This document shows, piece by piece, positions 10,034 through 18,323 of a DNA stretch of 64,000 nt. The DNA lies in assembly GCF_038443385.1 (NCBI RefSeq), contig NZ_CP151726.1:6820001-6884000 (forward strand). The letters run 5' to 3'. The notes below the pieces were generated by a model. It did no database searches. It saw nothing but the letters and a program-made list of their open reading frames with translations, and had not been told where the DNA came from. Every line of letters starts with the position of its first letter. Position 1 is the stretch's first letter. The stretch comes from Stieleria varia (GTDB taxonomy: Bacteria > Planctomycetota > Planctomycetia > Pirellulales > Pirellulaceae). A program made the translations under genes and the position numbers.

Positions 10034-10360
10034 CTACCAGCCCATCACCATGTTGGACTCGATCACTTTTCGAGCCTGTTCCAGATCGCTGCCGGTCTCC
10101 ATTCGGTACAACCGGATCGCATTGACCTTGTCTCCCGCCGATCGGCTCAAACAGTCCCGAGCGATGTGGCAGGGGTCGAATGTTCGGTTGGTCAAGCCCA
10201 ATGCACCTTTGCTGATCACCCAAGTGTCCCGAGGACGCTTGGTCAGCCGGGCGACGGTATCTGTTGGAAATGCATCGGCTACCAATTCGCGCGCCGCATC
10301 GTCGTTCTCCGCCCAAGTGATGATGATGTGGGAATCGGTTTCGATTTCAAATAGCGGCAT
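10034..10360 (-). CDS. Small protein with ribosomal L7/L12 C-terminal-like segment
   Basis: The 108-residue product begins MPLFEIETDSHIIITWAEND and ends with KVNAIRLYRMETGSDLEQARKVIES. The latter resembles the C-terminal fold of ribosomal L7/L12 (helix-turn-helix with an I-R-x-x-x-x-G-L-x-x-A-K-x-x-V pattern), a module also found in stand-alone bacterial proteins of unknown function. The frame is open further upstream (to 10453), but the ATG at 10360 has a GAGG ribosome site about 8 bases away and starts at the conserved-looking part. It is convergent with the glycerate kinase gene, 85 bases apart. The function is unknown; the L7/L12 similarity is my reading of the pattern. Confidence 0.65.
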   Translation of the reverse strand: MPLFEIETDSHIIITWAENDDAARELVADAFPTDTVARLTKRPRDTWVISKGALGLTNRTFDPCHIARDCLSRSAGDKVNAIRLYRMETGSDLEQARKVIESNMVMGW

Positions 10361-10494
10361 GGATAAATCCTCGGTGAGGGCGACTCGAACGCATGAGAAA
10401 GATAGGAAAAACTGGCGTATCGCCCAAGGTGTATTTGTGGGGCAACGACTCAAACCATCCCGAATTCGACCGTTTTTGGGTGCGTTGACCTAGC

Positions 10495-10720
10495 CCGAAT
10501 TATTCATGCGGATGATTGATTTTAGCGCAAGCAGATTCTCGACAATGAGTTACGTCACCGCTGGGAAATGCAGATTGCTTTTCATAACCCGTGCTAGTGC
10601 ATCATCCGGTCTTGATTTTGGGGTTAGCCGTTTTGGCGTTAGCCACGGTTGTGTCACGAAAACCGTGGCTAACGCCAAAACGGCTCATCTACCGAACCCA
10701 CGTTCTAAGACTGGACGATT
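10495..10720. repeat. Dispersed palindrome, single copy of the 47.2-kb array element
   Basis: Two perfect 25-base arms at 10626-10650 and 10661-10685 enclose a 10-base loop (left arm begins agccgttttggcgttagcc). The flanks (tagcccgaattattcatgcg to the left, cgttctaagactggacga to the right) are the same as those that border the 53-bp tandem array at 47140-47570, so this is one monomer of the same element. Confidence 0.85.
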
Positions 10721-10779
10721 CAGTAGTACTGTACGCAACTGCATGCCCGTTGGGTTCGGAGTAGTTGATCATTCGCCCC

Positions 10780-10962
10780 TTAACGGTTGATGTTGGAGCC
10801 TTTAAGGCACAGGAACCCAAAAACCACAGCGGCTGAGGCAATCACCGCCCAGTGGGTGGTGCTCATTTTGTTGAAGTACGACGTCATTTCACGTCCCACC
10901 TCGTACAGCCACATCGTCACCGAGTTGGCCAAAATCATCGCATTGGTCGTCGTACTGATCAT
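10780..10962 (-). CDS. Small single-span membrane protein (60 residues)
   Basis: The 60-residue frame has a clear C-terminal hydrophobic span (WAVIASAAVVFGFLCL, residues about 38-53) and a second moderately hydrophobic N-terminal part (MISTTTNAMILANSVTMWLY). A strong ribosome site, GAGGAAA, lies about 6 bases before the ATG at 10962, which is the main reason to believe it. No family is recognised. It stands alone between a palindromic repeat and the tRNA-Asp gene, on the opposite strand to the tRNA. It could be one of the many small membrane proteins annotated only in planctomycetes. Confidence 0.55.
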   Translation of the reverse strand: MISTTTNAMILANSVTMWLYEVGREMTSYFNKMSTTHWAVIASAAVVFGFLCLKGSNINR

Positions 10963-11306
10963 GGCGAATTTCCTCGTTTCATTGACTCAACAGAGTTTTT
11001 CTACCTGCCCCCGGAAAAGCGATCGCCGTCGGGGGTGCCCGACCGAGCAGACGGGCTGGTCGAACGGAATTTTTCCAAGGAAAGTTAGGTCTTGGCTTAC
11101 AGAAAAGAGCCAAATTCGTACTCTTCGCCCCCTGAACTGGCCGCTCCCGAGCCTGCGAAACGACTAATCCGCACAAAAGATTCAACCGGCGAAACAAAAT
11201 TGCCGATCGGGAGGAAGCAAAGACTTCAACGGACTTGCAGGCGGATCTTCTGTCGATATAATCTGCCACTCACGTCAGGTGAAACGACTTCAGTGTCGTC
11301 GATCCA
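10963..11306. other. Intergenic region upstream of tRNA-Asp
   Basis: About 340 bases with no convincing gene. It should hold the promoters of the tRNA gene (+) and the small membrane protein gene (-). I could not pick a reliable -35/-10 pair. Confidence 0.4.
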
Positions 11307-11380
11307 GGCGCGGTAGCTCAATTGGTTAGAGCCCCGGACTGTCGATCCGGAGGTTGCGGGTTCGAGTCCCGTCCGCGTCG
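11307..11380 (+). tRNA. tRNA-Asp (anticodon GTC)
   Basis: The 74-base gene folds as a full cloverleaf. The acceptor stem is ggcgcgg with ccgcgtc (one G-T pair), the D arm holds agctcaattggttagagc, the anticodon arm is ccggact-GTC-gatccgg and the T arm is gcggg-ttcgagt-cccgt. The discriminator base is G, as expected for aspartate. CCA is not encoded. A rho-independent terminator follows 9 bases downstream. Confidence 0.96.
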
Positions 11381-11389
11381 CTCCCCACA

Positions 11390-11423
11390 AACCTCGTTGC
11401 ACAAATTGCGACGAGGTTTTTTT
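11390..11423 (+). terminator. Rho-independent terminator of tRNA-Asp
   Basis: An 11-bp stem (aacctcgttgc with gcgacgaggtt, one G-T pair) around acaaatt is followed by seven T. It directly follows the tRNA gene. Confidence 0.88.
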
Positions 11424-11762
11424 GTGCTTGAGGCCAAGCAAGAAAGAGCAAGAATACGGAAGCTGGCTGATCCCGCTGGCGCCGACTGCATTGCGACTCG
11501 TCGCCGAGGACATGCTCGCCCCCCTCCACTGGCCGCTGGTCGGATTCAAAGCACCGTGCCCTGGGTGTCGGTCTACCATCCAGACGATGCAACCACTCAC
11601 GGCTAGCCCGGATATTGCATCAGCCGGAGTGCGCTAGCCCGGATGATTCATGCGGATGATTGATTGTTTTTCATAACCCATGCAATCTCCGGGCTAGTGC
11701 AAATTCCTCGGAGAGAGGGGAAACGTCGGTTCTGCCACTCGCGCTGTAGGATGAGATCTGCC
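11424..11762. repeat. Intergenic repeat relics
   Basis: No gene is seen. The stretch 11600-11700 carries the dispersed motif gctagcccggat(gattcat or attgcat) twice, then cataacccatgcaatctccgggct; the same motif recurs near 10495, 46977 and 63300. Together they look like a degenerate interspersed repeat family. Confidence 0.6.
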
Positions 11763-12176
11763 ATGAAACAACTTGACGACTTTCGAAGTTATCTGATGGA
11801 CAATGGCGTCACGCTGCTGGAGCTTTCACGCAAAGAATCATTCGCGATCGCAAAACGCTGGACGTCAGTATTCGCAGTGCGATCAAGCCGTCTACGAGAA
11901 ACGGTGGGACTCAAAGCGATCGACAAATGGATGTGCACGACCGATGACCAATTGATCTTGCTCTTTCTATCGGCGCGAGTGACTGCATTCCCGATCTCTG
12001 ACAACAGCAGACCATGTACCGCAAACCGATACATCGGGCCAATCATTGACCTTTCAGCGTACAACGAACTCGAGTTCGCCGTGTTTCCAGAGTCATACGA
12101 ATGGACGTTGGTTCATACGCACGAGGATGGCGCATTGGGTGGCCCATACTTCATCCGCAATGACGGTCCCCAGTAG
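11763..12176 (+). CDS. Hypothetical protein, 137 residues
   Basis: The product starts MKQLDDFRSYLMDNGVTLLE and ends with EFAVFPESYEWTLVHTHEDG then GPYFIRNDGPQ. It has no signal peptide or membrane span and looks like a compact cytoplasmic protein. The WTxVxTHE...GPYF ending is reminiscent of DUF4275-type small proteins, but I hold that only weakly. The ATG at 11763 is preferred; an ATG at 11751 in the same frame is possible, and AGGATGAG just upstream of 11763 may act as ribosome site. It follows repeat relics and is not part of an evident operon. Confidence 0.55.
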   Translation: MKQLDDFRSYLMDNGVTLLELSRKESFAIAKRWTSVFAVRSSRLRETVGLKAIDKWMCTTDDQLILLFLSARVTAFPISDNSRPCTANRYIGPIIDLSAYNELEFAVFPESYEWTLVHTHEDGALGGPYFIRNDGPQ

Positions 12177-12181
12177 AGACT

Positions 12182-12676
12182 TTAGGAAGTCCTCCAGCAA
12201 AGCACCACGAGTCTCTTGGCTCCCTTTCGGCCTCGTGCCACGGGAAAGATGGAATCTGGATCAAACGCAAGACTCGCCAGGGTCGGCCTGCCCCCGACGA
12301 CAGCCCTACCCGTCATTGCGGCAAACGGACCTGCCCCCAAAATCCCCTTTGAGATTTGGTAAAAGATTGTCAGCAGAGACTGCACCACAAAATCGCTTTC
12401 TTCAAAATCTTCTACCCGAAATCTTCTGCTGAAGTGGACCCTGTCGAGGACTGCAGTGACGTGCTCACTGAGGACAGCACAGACGGGGTTGATGCTCCAA
12501 GAGGTTTCGTCGCAGTACACGACGGCAGAATTGGCCAGGGATCTTACGCAGCGATTCGTGTTCGGTTTCCCACGCTTTGGAATGCTGGTTGAGCACCCGT
12601 TGCATCGACATTCATTGGCCAACCATTCTATTGCCCTTCCCTCACACCTGATTCGTTTCAGGCCAGCACGCCACAA
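12182..12676 (-). pseudogene. Probable transposase relic (IS66-like fragment)
   Basis: An open frame without a plausible start contains NSAVVYCDETSWSIN, which resembles the catalytic VxxxDETGW-type segment of IS66-like transposases that use a DDE core. The residues around it do not continue as a transposase: downstream the frame runs into ordinary intergenic sequence with the dispersed motif of the gtgccac-gaggcc type. There are no recognisable terminal repeats. I read it as a short decayed remnant; the family assignment is uncertain. Confidence 0.35.
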
Positions 12677-12696
12677 ACACTGGGCTTTTGTGTGCG

Positions 12697-13689
12697 TTAG
12701 GTTGCCTTGCCGCGGGATGCTGTTTCAGCCTCGACCTTTTCGAATCGGACGATGCGGGTGTCGCGTTCGATTCCAGTGGGCTTTGTCAACATCTCATACA
12801 GTTCAGGCCGACGGGATTGCAGCCATCGTCGACCGGTGCTGGATGCTTGCAGGCTTGGGTCGAGATGGGCAACGACAATCTCGTCTCGGGCTTTCCAAGT
12901 CTCCGCGAGCGTCGCACCGTACGGATCGAGTACCATTGAGTTACCCGTACGGACTTCGTTATCGTCGATTCCGACTCCGTTGCTGAAAACCAGGAATAAT
13001 CCGTTATCGTGGGCTCGAGCCGGCAGCCATCGCATCAACCACTCCCGCCCTTTGGGGCCACGAAACTCCGCTTCGATTGCCTCAGGATTTTCGTCCCTTT
13101 GCTCCCACAATCTCGGTTCGATCACGCCCATGCATCGGGGGCTCGGAGAATTGCATCCGCCGGTTTGGTGAGGCGCCAGTAGAACCTCCGCCCCCATCAA
13201 GGCGTTCATGCGGACGTTTTCGCCGATATTGTTGTCATAGCAAATCAGCACGCCGACCCGGGCACCCTGAGGAATATCGAACACGGTGTACGTATCCCCC
13301 GAAGACATGTGAGGGCTGATGAAGCAATGCAGCTTGCGATGGACGGCGTGACGACCATCGGGCATCGCAACGACGTAGCTGTTGTAAAGCCGTCCATCGG
13401 CGGCGGACTCGATCAGCCCGGCGCCGATGGTCATGTCGTTCTTACGCGCGATCTCCAACAAGGCTCCCGTCAGGAACCCACCTTCAATCGGTTCAGCAAG
13501 CTCCCTGACCTGTTCTTCATCCAAATGGCGAACGTGCCAGTAACCCGTCAAGCACATCTCTGGAAAAGCCGCCAATTGAACGCCGCGTTCGGCCGCCTCG
13601 GCTGACAATGCTTGGACGCGTCCCAAGTTGAAGTGCTTTGCCCCAGGACGATGGTTGAACTGTATGGCCGCGACTGTGATCGGATTCAT
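12697..13689 (-). CDS. Carbon-nitrogen hydrolase (nitrilase superfamily)
   Basis: The 330-residue product has the full nitrilase-superfamily triad in its usual order: Glu44 in AAFPEMCLTGY, Lys119 in VHRKLHCF and Cys150 in GVLICYDNN. Enzymes of this fold hydrolyse nitriles, amides or carbamoyl groups, and the LICYD context is more typical of amidase/carbamoylase branches. No signal peptide is present, so it is cytoplasmic. The ATG at 13689 gives the standard beta-strand start (MNPITVAAIQFN). It stands alone on the minus strand, 77 bases from the next gene. The substrate cannot be told from sequence. Confidence 0.85.
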   Translation of the reverse strand: MNPITVAAIQFNHRPGAKHFNLGRVQALSAEAAERGVQLAAFPEMCLTGYWHVRHLDEEQVRELAEPIEGGFLTGALLEIARKNDMTIGAGLIESAADGRLYNSYVVAMPDGRHAVHRKLHCFISPHMSSGDTYTVFDIPQGARVGVLICYDNNIGENVRMNALMGAEVLLAPHQTGGCNSPSPRCMGVIEPRLWEQRDENPEAIEAEFRGPKGREWLMRWLPARAHDNGLFLVFSNGVGIDDNEVRTGNSMVLDPYGATLAETWKARDEIVVAHLDPSLQASSTGRRWLQSRRPELYEMLTKPTGIERDTRIVRFEKVEAETASRGKAT

Positions 13690-13765
13690 GACTTGATTCT
13701 CAGGGGAACACTTTCAAGGGAGCCGGACATCGCTTTCAGTTTATAGCCCGAAATGGTGCGATAGA

Positions 13766-14500
13766 TCAGTCATTCGGTGTCTTATCGACTTGGGTGACCG
13801 ATGCAGGCGAATTTGCCCTAGTCGCCGGATCTCGGACATGTGATTGTTCGACACGGAGCCCCTTGGCATACAGTCGCACTTGACTGGGGCAGGCGGCACG
13901 ATCGACATCGTCATAGAAAAAACCGTTCGATGTTTCGGTTTCGCGTTCGACCTTCCAGACGCTCGTATTGGTCAGATAATCAGGCTTTTCCTTCCATGGG
14001 GTGACGAAGGCTGGACAAAACCACTGAATCCGGTTGTTCGGTTGAGCCGCAAAATTTCCGTCATCCAGTGCAATCACGTGCGCACACTTGTGTCCGCCAT
14101 CACCAGCCTCCTCAGAATCCTCATTGCCGAACCAGTCCAGCGTAAACATGTATTGCCCGCCTTCGGACGAACCATCGCGGAAGCGAATTCGGACACGGCT
14201 ATTTGCAAGTCGATCAAACGCGATGCACGACACTTCGTATGAAAAGCAATCCCAGAACTGAAGCCAATCCAACGGCCGTGCGGGCGCATCCTCTCGATGG
14301 CAGAGCGAGTGGATAGGCAGTCGCCAGATGACGGCACCGTTTTCCGTCAGGACATGAAATCCTAATGCTCGACCGTAAACGGATGCTGCGCCGAAGACGC
14401 ACACTTTAACAAACTCGCCATGGTGGGCCGTGCCGTCATAAAGAAACTCCTTCCGAAGCAAGCAATAGAATCGCGGAATGTCGACGTTCAACGTTGCCAA
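13766..14500 (-). CDS. Hypothetical protein, 244 residues (possible distal cassette gene)
   Basis: The product begins MATLNVDIPRFYCLLRKEFL from a TTG start; a stop lies five codons upstream, so only TTG or later starts are possible. It has no signal peptide and is rich in aromatic residues, with segments such as WLQFWDCFSYEVSCIAFDRL, and a polar C-terminal tail. I recall similar proteins in Rhodopirellula genomes, without assigned function. Its start is 27 bases from the hairpin at 14527-14577, the same spacing seen at 18750/18777, so it may be the last gene of the integron array, although no attC is visible at its 3' end. Confidence 0.6.
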   Translation of the reverse strand: MATLNVDIPRFYCLLRKEFLYDGTAHHGEFVKVCVFGAASVYGRALGFHVLTENGAVIWRLPIHSLCHREDAPARPLDWLQFWDCFSYEVSCIAFDRLANSRVRIRFRDGSSEGGQYMFTLDWFGNEDSEEAGDGGHKCAHVIALDDGNFAAQPNNRIQWFCPAFVTPWKEKPDYLTNTSVWKVERETETSNGFFYDDVDRAACPSQVRLYAKGLRVEQSHVRDPATRANSPASVTQVDKTPND

Positions 14501-14526
14501 TTCTTGAATCTCTCATGTGTGGCCGG

Positions 14527-14577
14527 ACGAAATGCGATCAATGGAGGCACAGGACGTGCATGCATCCATCGTGCGTT
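14527..14577. repeat. Degenerate 51-bp hairpin, third copy of the 52-bp cassette-end element
   Basis: This aligns with 18777-18828 and 26479-26530 (core ggcacaggacgtgcatgcat). Arm changes are compensated: atgga pairs with tccat here where the other copies pair atgca with tgcat. The left end is GAC rather than AAC. The homology with the end of the IS91-like element continues to about 14700. Confidence 0.7.
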
Positions 14578-14699
14578 CAACTTTGTCAGAGCTTGGCAGG
14601 CCAGATTGACTTGGCCCGCAGGACTTGGATCGGAGCCTCCCATCCGCCCCGAAAAGATTCTATCCCAAACGACCCTCCAAGTGTCGAACGCGACCGGTA

Positions 14700-14984
14700 C
14701 AGCATCCCGTAGTGGACGAAGTCATGAGTTCCAACTCAACGGACTCCTGACATCGTCCCCTACAGATTGCGCCCTTGAGCTTCGTCTTCTGAACAGACTC
14801 CATCCGCCCTTGAGGTTTGTGCAGGGGGCGAATCGACTGACCGGCTACCACGTAGGAGCGTCTCTCCGAGACGCTAACCAGGCGAGCGTAAGCGAGGAGT
14901 CACTTTACTCTTGCTGAGCGCCAATACCGTTCAACGAAGCATCCCGCTGAGGCGTGCCCGCTTAGCCGGTAGCCGCAGGCGACG
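14700..14984. repeat. Repeat-rich distal end of the array
   Basis: Sequence 14800-14905 (cgactgaccggctaccacgt and following) matches 19200-19290, and the motif agcgtctctccgagacgct is a small palindrome. No gene is seen. Confidence 0.6.
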
Positions 14985-15155
14985 CTACCATTTCTCCCGA
15001 CCGCGAAGCCGGCCACAGAAGCAATCGTAGGTCATGCCGTGCATCACGAAATCCGGTACGCCCCGCCAAACGCTTGGCCGCCCGGATTCGGGATAACTCC
15101 CGCTGAGCTCCAGCACGACCGCGTTGCAGTAGACGGATGGTGTCATGTCCAGCAT
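14985..15155 (-). CDS. Possible small cassette protein (56 residues)
   Basis: In the distal cassette, beyond the attC at 15222, an ATG-started frame encodes MLDMTPSVYCNAVVLELSGS and ends CFCGRLRGREKW. It is aromatic and cysteine-containing and looks more protein-like than the overlapping alternative frame (14962-15204), but neither has a family match or a clear ribosome site. The frame is open upstream to 15236, inside the attC. The cassette may also be gene-less. Confidence 0.3.
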   Translation of the reverse strand: MLDMTPSVYCNAVVLELSGSYPESGRPSVWRGVPDFVMHGMTYDCFCGRLRGREKW

Positions 15156-15221
15156 GACCCACCCAAACCTCTCTGTGGCAAGGAGCGGTGGTATGCATTG
15201 CCATAGCGGACACTGTCGGGT

Positions 15222-15298
15222 AACGGTGGTCGACACCGAGGACAGTGATTTTCCACTTCACAAACCGCGCAAGCCGTCTTTTGGTGCACGGCATGGTT
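15222..15298 (-). other. attC: attC site
   Basis: 77 bp, AAC at the left and GGTT at the right on the + strand; it closes the DUF4272 cassette, whose stop lies at 15307. Confidence 0.8.
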
Positions 15299-15306
15299 AT
15301 CGCAAC

Positions 15307-15957
15307 TCAAGTGTTCATCGATACGGAGCCCCAAGTCAAGCCCGGCGACAGTAGCCACTCAAGCGCCCTTCGACGTTCGATGAATCGCGACAGGTCGAAT
15401 GTTCCACGCTCGTCACGCAGTTGATTCTGAAAGGCATACCAATGCAATCGATAATGCAGGTCGAGTGATCGGTAAATCTCGTCAAATGATCGAATTGCCA
15501 TTCTGTCCGCGAATTTTGTGGGGCCATCGTCATCACGAACATGCGGACACATCTCGTACATTTCATCAGGAATCGGCCGAGTGAAGTCCAGATGTTCGAA
15601 CAAATTACCTGCCCACATCAATGCCCAAAGCGCGTCAAGTGACCACGCAAGATTGTTTCTGTCTTGCTCGTTGATGCGCTCTGGTCCGCGATCCAAGAGC
15701 GAAACCTCGTGGTCGGTCAAGTATGTAGCGACGCCATGCTGTTCGAGCCATCGCCTGACAACGACATCAGGCACATTGAAGTTCAGGTCAATAATTGCGT
15801 TTAACGCTAAGGATCGGCCTATCAAATCCGATTCAGGTCGAATGCCCGCTCTATCGAGAAATGGAAGCGAGGCGAGAACGCTTCCTCCGTGTGAGATGAT
15901 TGTCGCTTCAGATTCAGCAGCGACTTCGAGTGCGTATTCGACGGTAACACGATCCAT
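15307..15957 (-). CDS. DUF4272 protein (cassette gene)
   Basis: The 216-residue product shows the DUF4272 pattern: GRSLALNAIIDLNF near residue 48, WLEQHGVATYLTDHEVSLL near 70, NLAWSLDALWALMWAGNL near 101, SLDLHYRLHWYAFQNQLRD near 165 and the ending ERRRALEWLLSPGLTWGSV. Members are cytoplasmic, of unknown function and often found in polymorphic-toxin or accessory regions. The ATG at 15957 is 17 bases from the attC at 15974, and the stop is 9 bases from the attC at 15298, so it occupies a complete cassette. Confidence 0.82.
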   Translation of the reverse strand: MDRVTVEYALEVAAESEATIISHGGSVLASLPFLDRAGIRPESDLIGRSLALNAIIDLNFNVPDVVVRRWLEQHGVATYLTDHEVSLLDRGPERINEQDRNNLAWSLDALWALMWAGNLFEHLDFTRPIPDEMYEMCPHVRDDDGPTKFADRMAIRSFDEIYRSLDLHYRLHWYAFQNQLRDERGTFDLSRFIERRRALEWLLSPGLTWGSVSMNT

Positions 15958-15973
15958 GGCTCTCGAATATGAT

Positions 15974-16045
15974 AACGGTGGCCGTCACCAAAGACGGACG
16001 ATTGATTAAACCTCGCAAACCGGCGTTCGCGTGCACGGCACGGTT
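15974..16045 (-). other. attC: attC site
   Basis: 72 bp, AAC to GGTT on the + strand, with complementary arms (gccgtcacc / ggcgttcgcgtgcacggc region). The TAA stop of the next gene (16044) overlaps its end. Confidence 0.8.
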
Positions 16046-16511
16046 ACTCCGAATCCTTGATCACTATCGAACGCGGTGGAAGCTCCCTCGCGATTGCTAT
16101 TCGTGCGTGTAGTGTGTCCGCACGAGCAACAAGCAAGTCGGCCTCAGAACCTGTTGCTTGATCAAAGGCGGTAGCTCGATATTCCTCAATGCGATTTCGA
16201 TTCTTGAAGATACGCCCAAGCAACTCTCTCCGTTCGGACTGGGTCACACAGCATTGTAGCTGTGCGTTCAGGAAGTCGTACTCGGCGTTCAGCAAGGCAT
16301 CCAGTGACGTATCGCCGTGTCTGTGGCTGTCCGTAAGAACCTCGAACCGCCTTTTGAGTACTTCACTCCTCTCAGACTGAAGTTCGCATTTATACGCCTC
16401 GACTTTCACTTTCGTGGGTTGATTGGTTGCATCGTCAGCTAACAGAGCGATTGTGGTGGAAACGGTGAAGAATGAGAGCAAAGCTACAGTCAGTTTTTGT
16501 CGCGATGCCAT
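16044..16511 (-). CDS. Secreted hypothetical protein with coiled-coil character (cassette gene)
   Basis: The 155-residue product starts MASRQKLTVALLSFFTVSTT, a signal peptide with probable cleavage after IALLA. The mature part is helical and charged, with repeated RR/EE-rich stretches (ERSEVLKRRFEVL, SERRELLGRIFKNRNRIEEY) suggesting a coiled coil. The two neighbouring cysteines in LQCCVTQ are the only other striking feature. The frame is open upstream into the attC; the ATG at 16511 was chosen because it begins the signal peptide, 70 bases after the attC boundary. No family is recognised. Confidence 0.7.
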   Translation of the reverse strand: MASRQKLTVALLSFFTVSTTIALLADDATNQPTKVKVEAYKCELQSERSEVLKRRFEVLTDSHRHGDTSLDALLNAEYDFLNAQLQCCVTQSERRELLGRIFKNRNRIEEYRATAFDQATGSEADLLVARADTLHARIAIARELPPRSIVIKDSE

Positions 16512-16580
16512 TTTGCATGTCCAGTGAGAGGGGCAATTTGCAGGAGCAACGGATTGTCGTTGTGAGCAATTCAGTCGGGT

Positions 16581-16663
16581 AACGGCACGGAACGCCCGGT
16601 CGCCGCGAGCGATCCTCCACTTCAGAAACCACGACTTGGCGACTCGTCGTGCATCCGATCGTT
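16581..16663 (-). other. attC: attC site
   Basis: 83 bp, AAC at 16581 and GTT at 16661; arms contain gtcgccgcgag and ctcgtcgtgc-type partial complements. It follows the stop of the gene at 16682. Confidence 0.75.
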
Positions 16664-16681
16664 CCTCGCATTCTATCACTA

Positions 16682-17035
16682 TCAATCGATCTTGATGCCT
16701 CGCACCCAGGGAAACAGAGCAAATCGGACAGCCGCGAGCATTAGGAATACGATCGCAGTCGTCACAAAACCGAATACAGTCGTCGCACTACTGCGTGACA
16801 GCGTTAGATATGATCCAGTCCACAATGGCCACGGAGCACGGTAGCGTCTGCGGTATTTACGTCGCTCATCCTCCGGGAGGTCGAGGTACCAGTTTGTCCA
16901 GTCAGTCAGGTGTGATTCGGGAATTCCCATCCGCCAACTGATGCTGAATCGTGGGAGTTTAGGAAAAGCACGCCAAGGAGGAAGCAAGTCGCCATACTCG
17001 TCGCGCAGTTCAACCGTCTCACGCTTATCATTCAT
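16682..17035 (-). CDS. C-terminally anchored membrane protein (cassette gene)
   Basis: The 117-residue product has a polar N-terminal part (MNDKRETVELRDEYGDLLPP), a highly basic stretch RRKYRRRYRAPWP near residues 58-70 and one clear membrane span near 86-107 (TTVFGFVTTAIVFLMLAAV). The arrangement suggests a cytoplasmic domain with a C-terminal anchor. The ATG at 17035 is 45 bases after the degenerate attC at 17080. Upstream in the same frame the sequence runs through that attC into a gene-less cassette copy and is not likely to be coding. No family is recognised. Confidence 0.65.
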   Translation of the reverse strand: MNDKRETVELRDEYGDLLPPWRAFPKLPRFSISWRMGIPESHLTDWTNWYLDLPEDERRKYRRRYRAPWPLWTGSYLTLSRSSATTVFGFVTTAIVFLMLAAVRFALFPWVRGIKID

Positions 17036-17079
17036 GGCGACGTCAATTAAAGCGGCAGGTTGCGATCGGTTTGTCGGGG

Positions 17080-17154
17080 AACGACCGCGATGCGCGGGCG
17101 CCGGGCTTCCATGTCTAATTGCTGACCACCGACGCTCCGTACCATCGCATGATT
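17080..17154 (-). other. attC: Degenerate attC site
   Basis: About 75 bp with AAC at the left, while the right end reads GATT instead of GGTT. It closes a diverged copy of the gene-less cassette (17155-17494). Confidence 0.55.
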
Positions 17155-17494
17155 CTGGCGTCTTCCGTCGCGGAACCAATCCGCAGGAATCGACACCGGA
17201 TTGTATCGTCCGCTGAGACCTTGGTGCAAATCGAGTCGTGGATTCCGCTCCTGATCTTGTCCCGTCGACGATCTGGCCGAAGTCGAATGCCGAAGCCGGA
17301 CCGTCACACGCGATCCAATGGCAACAAATGGTTGGAACATGGAATCGATCACGCACGTTTCGCCACCCGTCCTATCAGCAACAGATCAGATTGTCATCAT
17401 CAACATCCTGCTGTCGGACTCAACATCATCCGACGCATGCGTTTTGTCGATCACAACATCGCGACCGAACCATCGTGCACTGCGACGCCAGTAC
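17155..17494 (-). repeat. Diverged copy of the gene-less cassette
   Basis: Sequence aligned with the copies at 30-38 kb (shared blocks ccgaagtcgaatgccgaagc and ggaccgtcacacg), but with many substitutions. Like the copy nearest attI, it keeps the ggattccgctcc variant that leaves a minus-strand frame uninterrupted. Confidence 0.75.
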
Positions 17495-17574
17495 AACCGC
17501 GGCAACCGGGCCGCCGCCGAGGCACTATGATCTCAAAAAACGCGAGTTCGGCGGATCCGGTTCACCGCTTGGTT
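17495..17574 (-). other. attC: attC site
   Basis: 80 bp, AAC to GGTT; arms ggcaaccgggccgccgcc and gttcggcggatccggttcac pair with extra unpaired bases. The stop of the SMI1/KNR4 gene (17562) lies inside it. Confidence 0.85.
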
Positions 17575-18224
17575 CTGTCCGTCTTCGCTCTGGGAAGTTT
17601 GGCGACTGCTTGTTGTAGCCAGTCATTGTACCATTTGAAGAAAGTGACTCGCGTCTTGCGTTTCAGTTGTGTGGGTTTGAGTCCCTCTTGATCGGTCCGT
17701 AGGTCTTCCCAAATGTGTCCGGCCTCGGGGCCCGTAACAATCAGCCAGTTGCGGTAGGCACAACCTTGGTGGCAAATCGGTATTGCGCCGTTCACGTTCT
17801 CGGTGTTCCAGTAAATCTCGTAAAAACGTTCCATTTCAGCATCGTAAAGCGATTCATCATCCTGTTCTTCGGGAAATGGCGGTACATCATTCCATGCCCT
17901 TGTGTGCGGGAACGGTTTGCTTAGTGTTCCTACGAAGCCATCGTTTTCCTTCCAGCGTTGGAACGAATGGCAGTCATCCATCTCCCGAAACTTGAAAACT
18001 CCGTAATACGGTCCGGCACCTCCGTTTCCAAGCTCAGTGATGAAGCGACGATAGTCTTCCGGGAGCTTGATTCCGTGCCTTGCTTCAAATTTGACTACGA
18101 CCGATTTCCGAACCACTGGATTTAGCTTGAAGCCATGTGCTTCGGCGCCAAAGACTTTGAGCGGCCGCTTGGCAGTTCGGCACCGTTCAAGATCTTCGCG
18201 AATCGATTCAATGATTGCGGCCAT
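17562..18224 (-). CDS. SMI1/KNR4 (SUKH) family protein (cassette gene)
   Basis: The 220-residue product contains the SUKH signature: KFEARHGIKLPEDYRRFI, then TELGNGGAGPYYGVFKF, and the later CHQGCAYRNWLIVTG with GHIWEDLRTD. SUKH proteins are frequently immunity proteins against polymorphic toxins. No toxin gene is beside it. The ATG at 18224 is 16 bases from the attC boundary at 18240; the longer frame to 18254 would start inside the attC. The last residues (AKTDRTKR) are encoded by attC sequence, a common feature of cassette genes. Confidence 0.85.
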   Translation of the reverse strand: MAAIIESIREDLERCRTAKRPLKVFGAEAHGFKLNPVVRKSVVVKFEARHGIKLPEDYRRFITELGNGGAGPYYGVFKFREMDDCHSFQRWKENDGFVGTLSKPFPHTRAWNDVPPFPEEQDDESLYDAEMERFYEIYWNTENVNGAIPICHQGCAYRNWLIVTGPEAGHIWEDLRTDQEGLKPTQLKRKTRVTFFKWYNDWLQQAVAKLPRAKTDRTKR

Positions 18225-18239
18225 CAGGTTACATGCCAG

Positions 18240-18323
18240 AACGTTACGCGTCACCGGGAACGCGAGGAAAGGTTTCTAACGGCCAAGACGCTCGGCTCGC
18301 GTTCTCCGGTGCACGCGATGGTT
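18240..18323 (-). other. attC: attC site, textbook structure
   Basis: 84 bp. The left arm CGCGTCACCGGGAACGCGAG pairs with the right arm CTCGCGTTCTCCGGTGCACG, leaving single extrahelical bases, as in known attC sites. GGTT at the right overlaps the stop of the gene at 18322. Confidence 0.92.

Noticed and set aside
11307-11380. tRNA-Asp as an attachment site of a genomic island
   Set aside because: No repeated copy of the tRNA 3' end and no phage-type integrase beside it were seen in the window.
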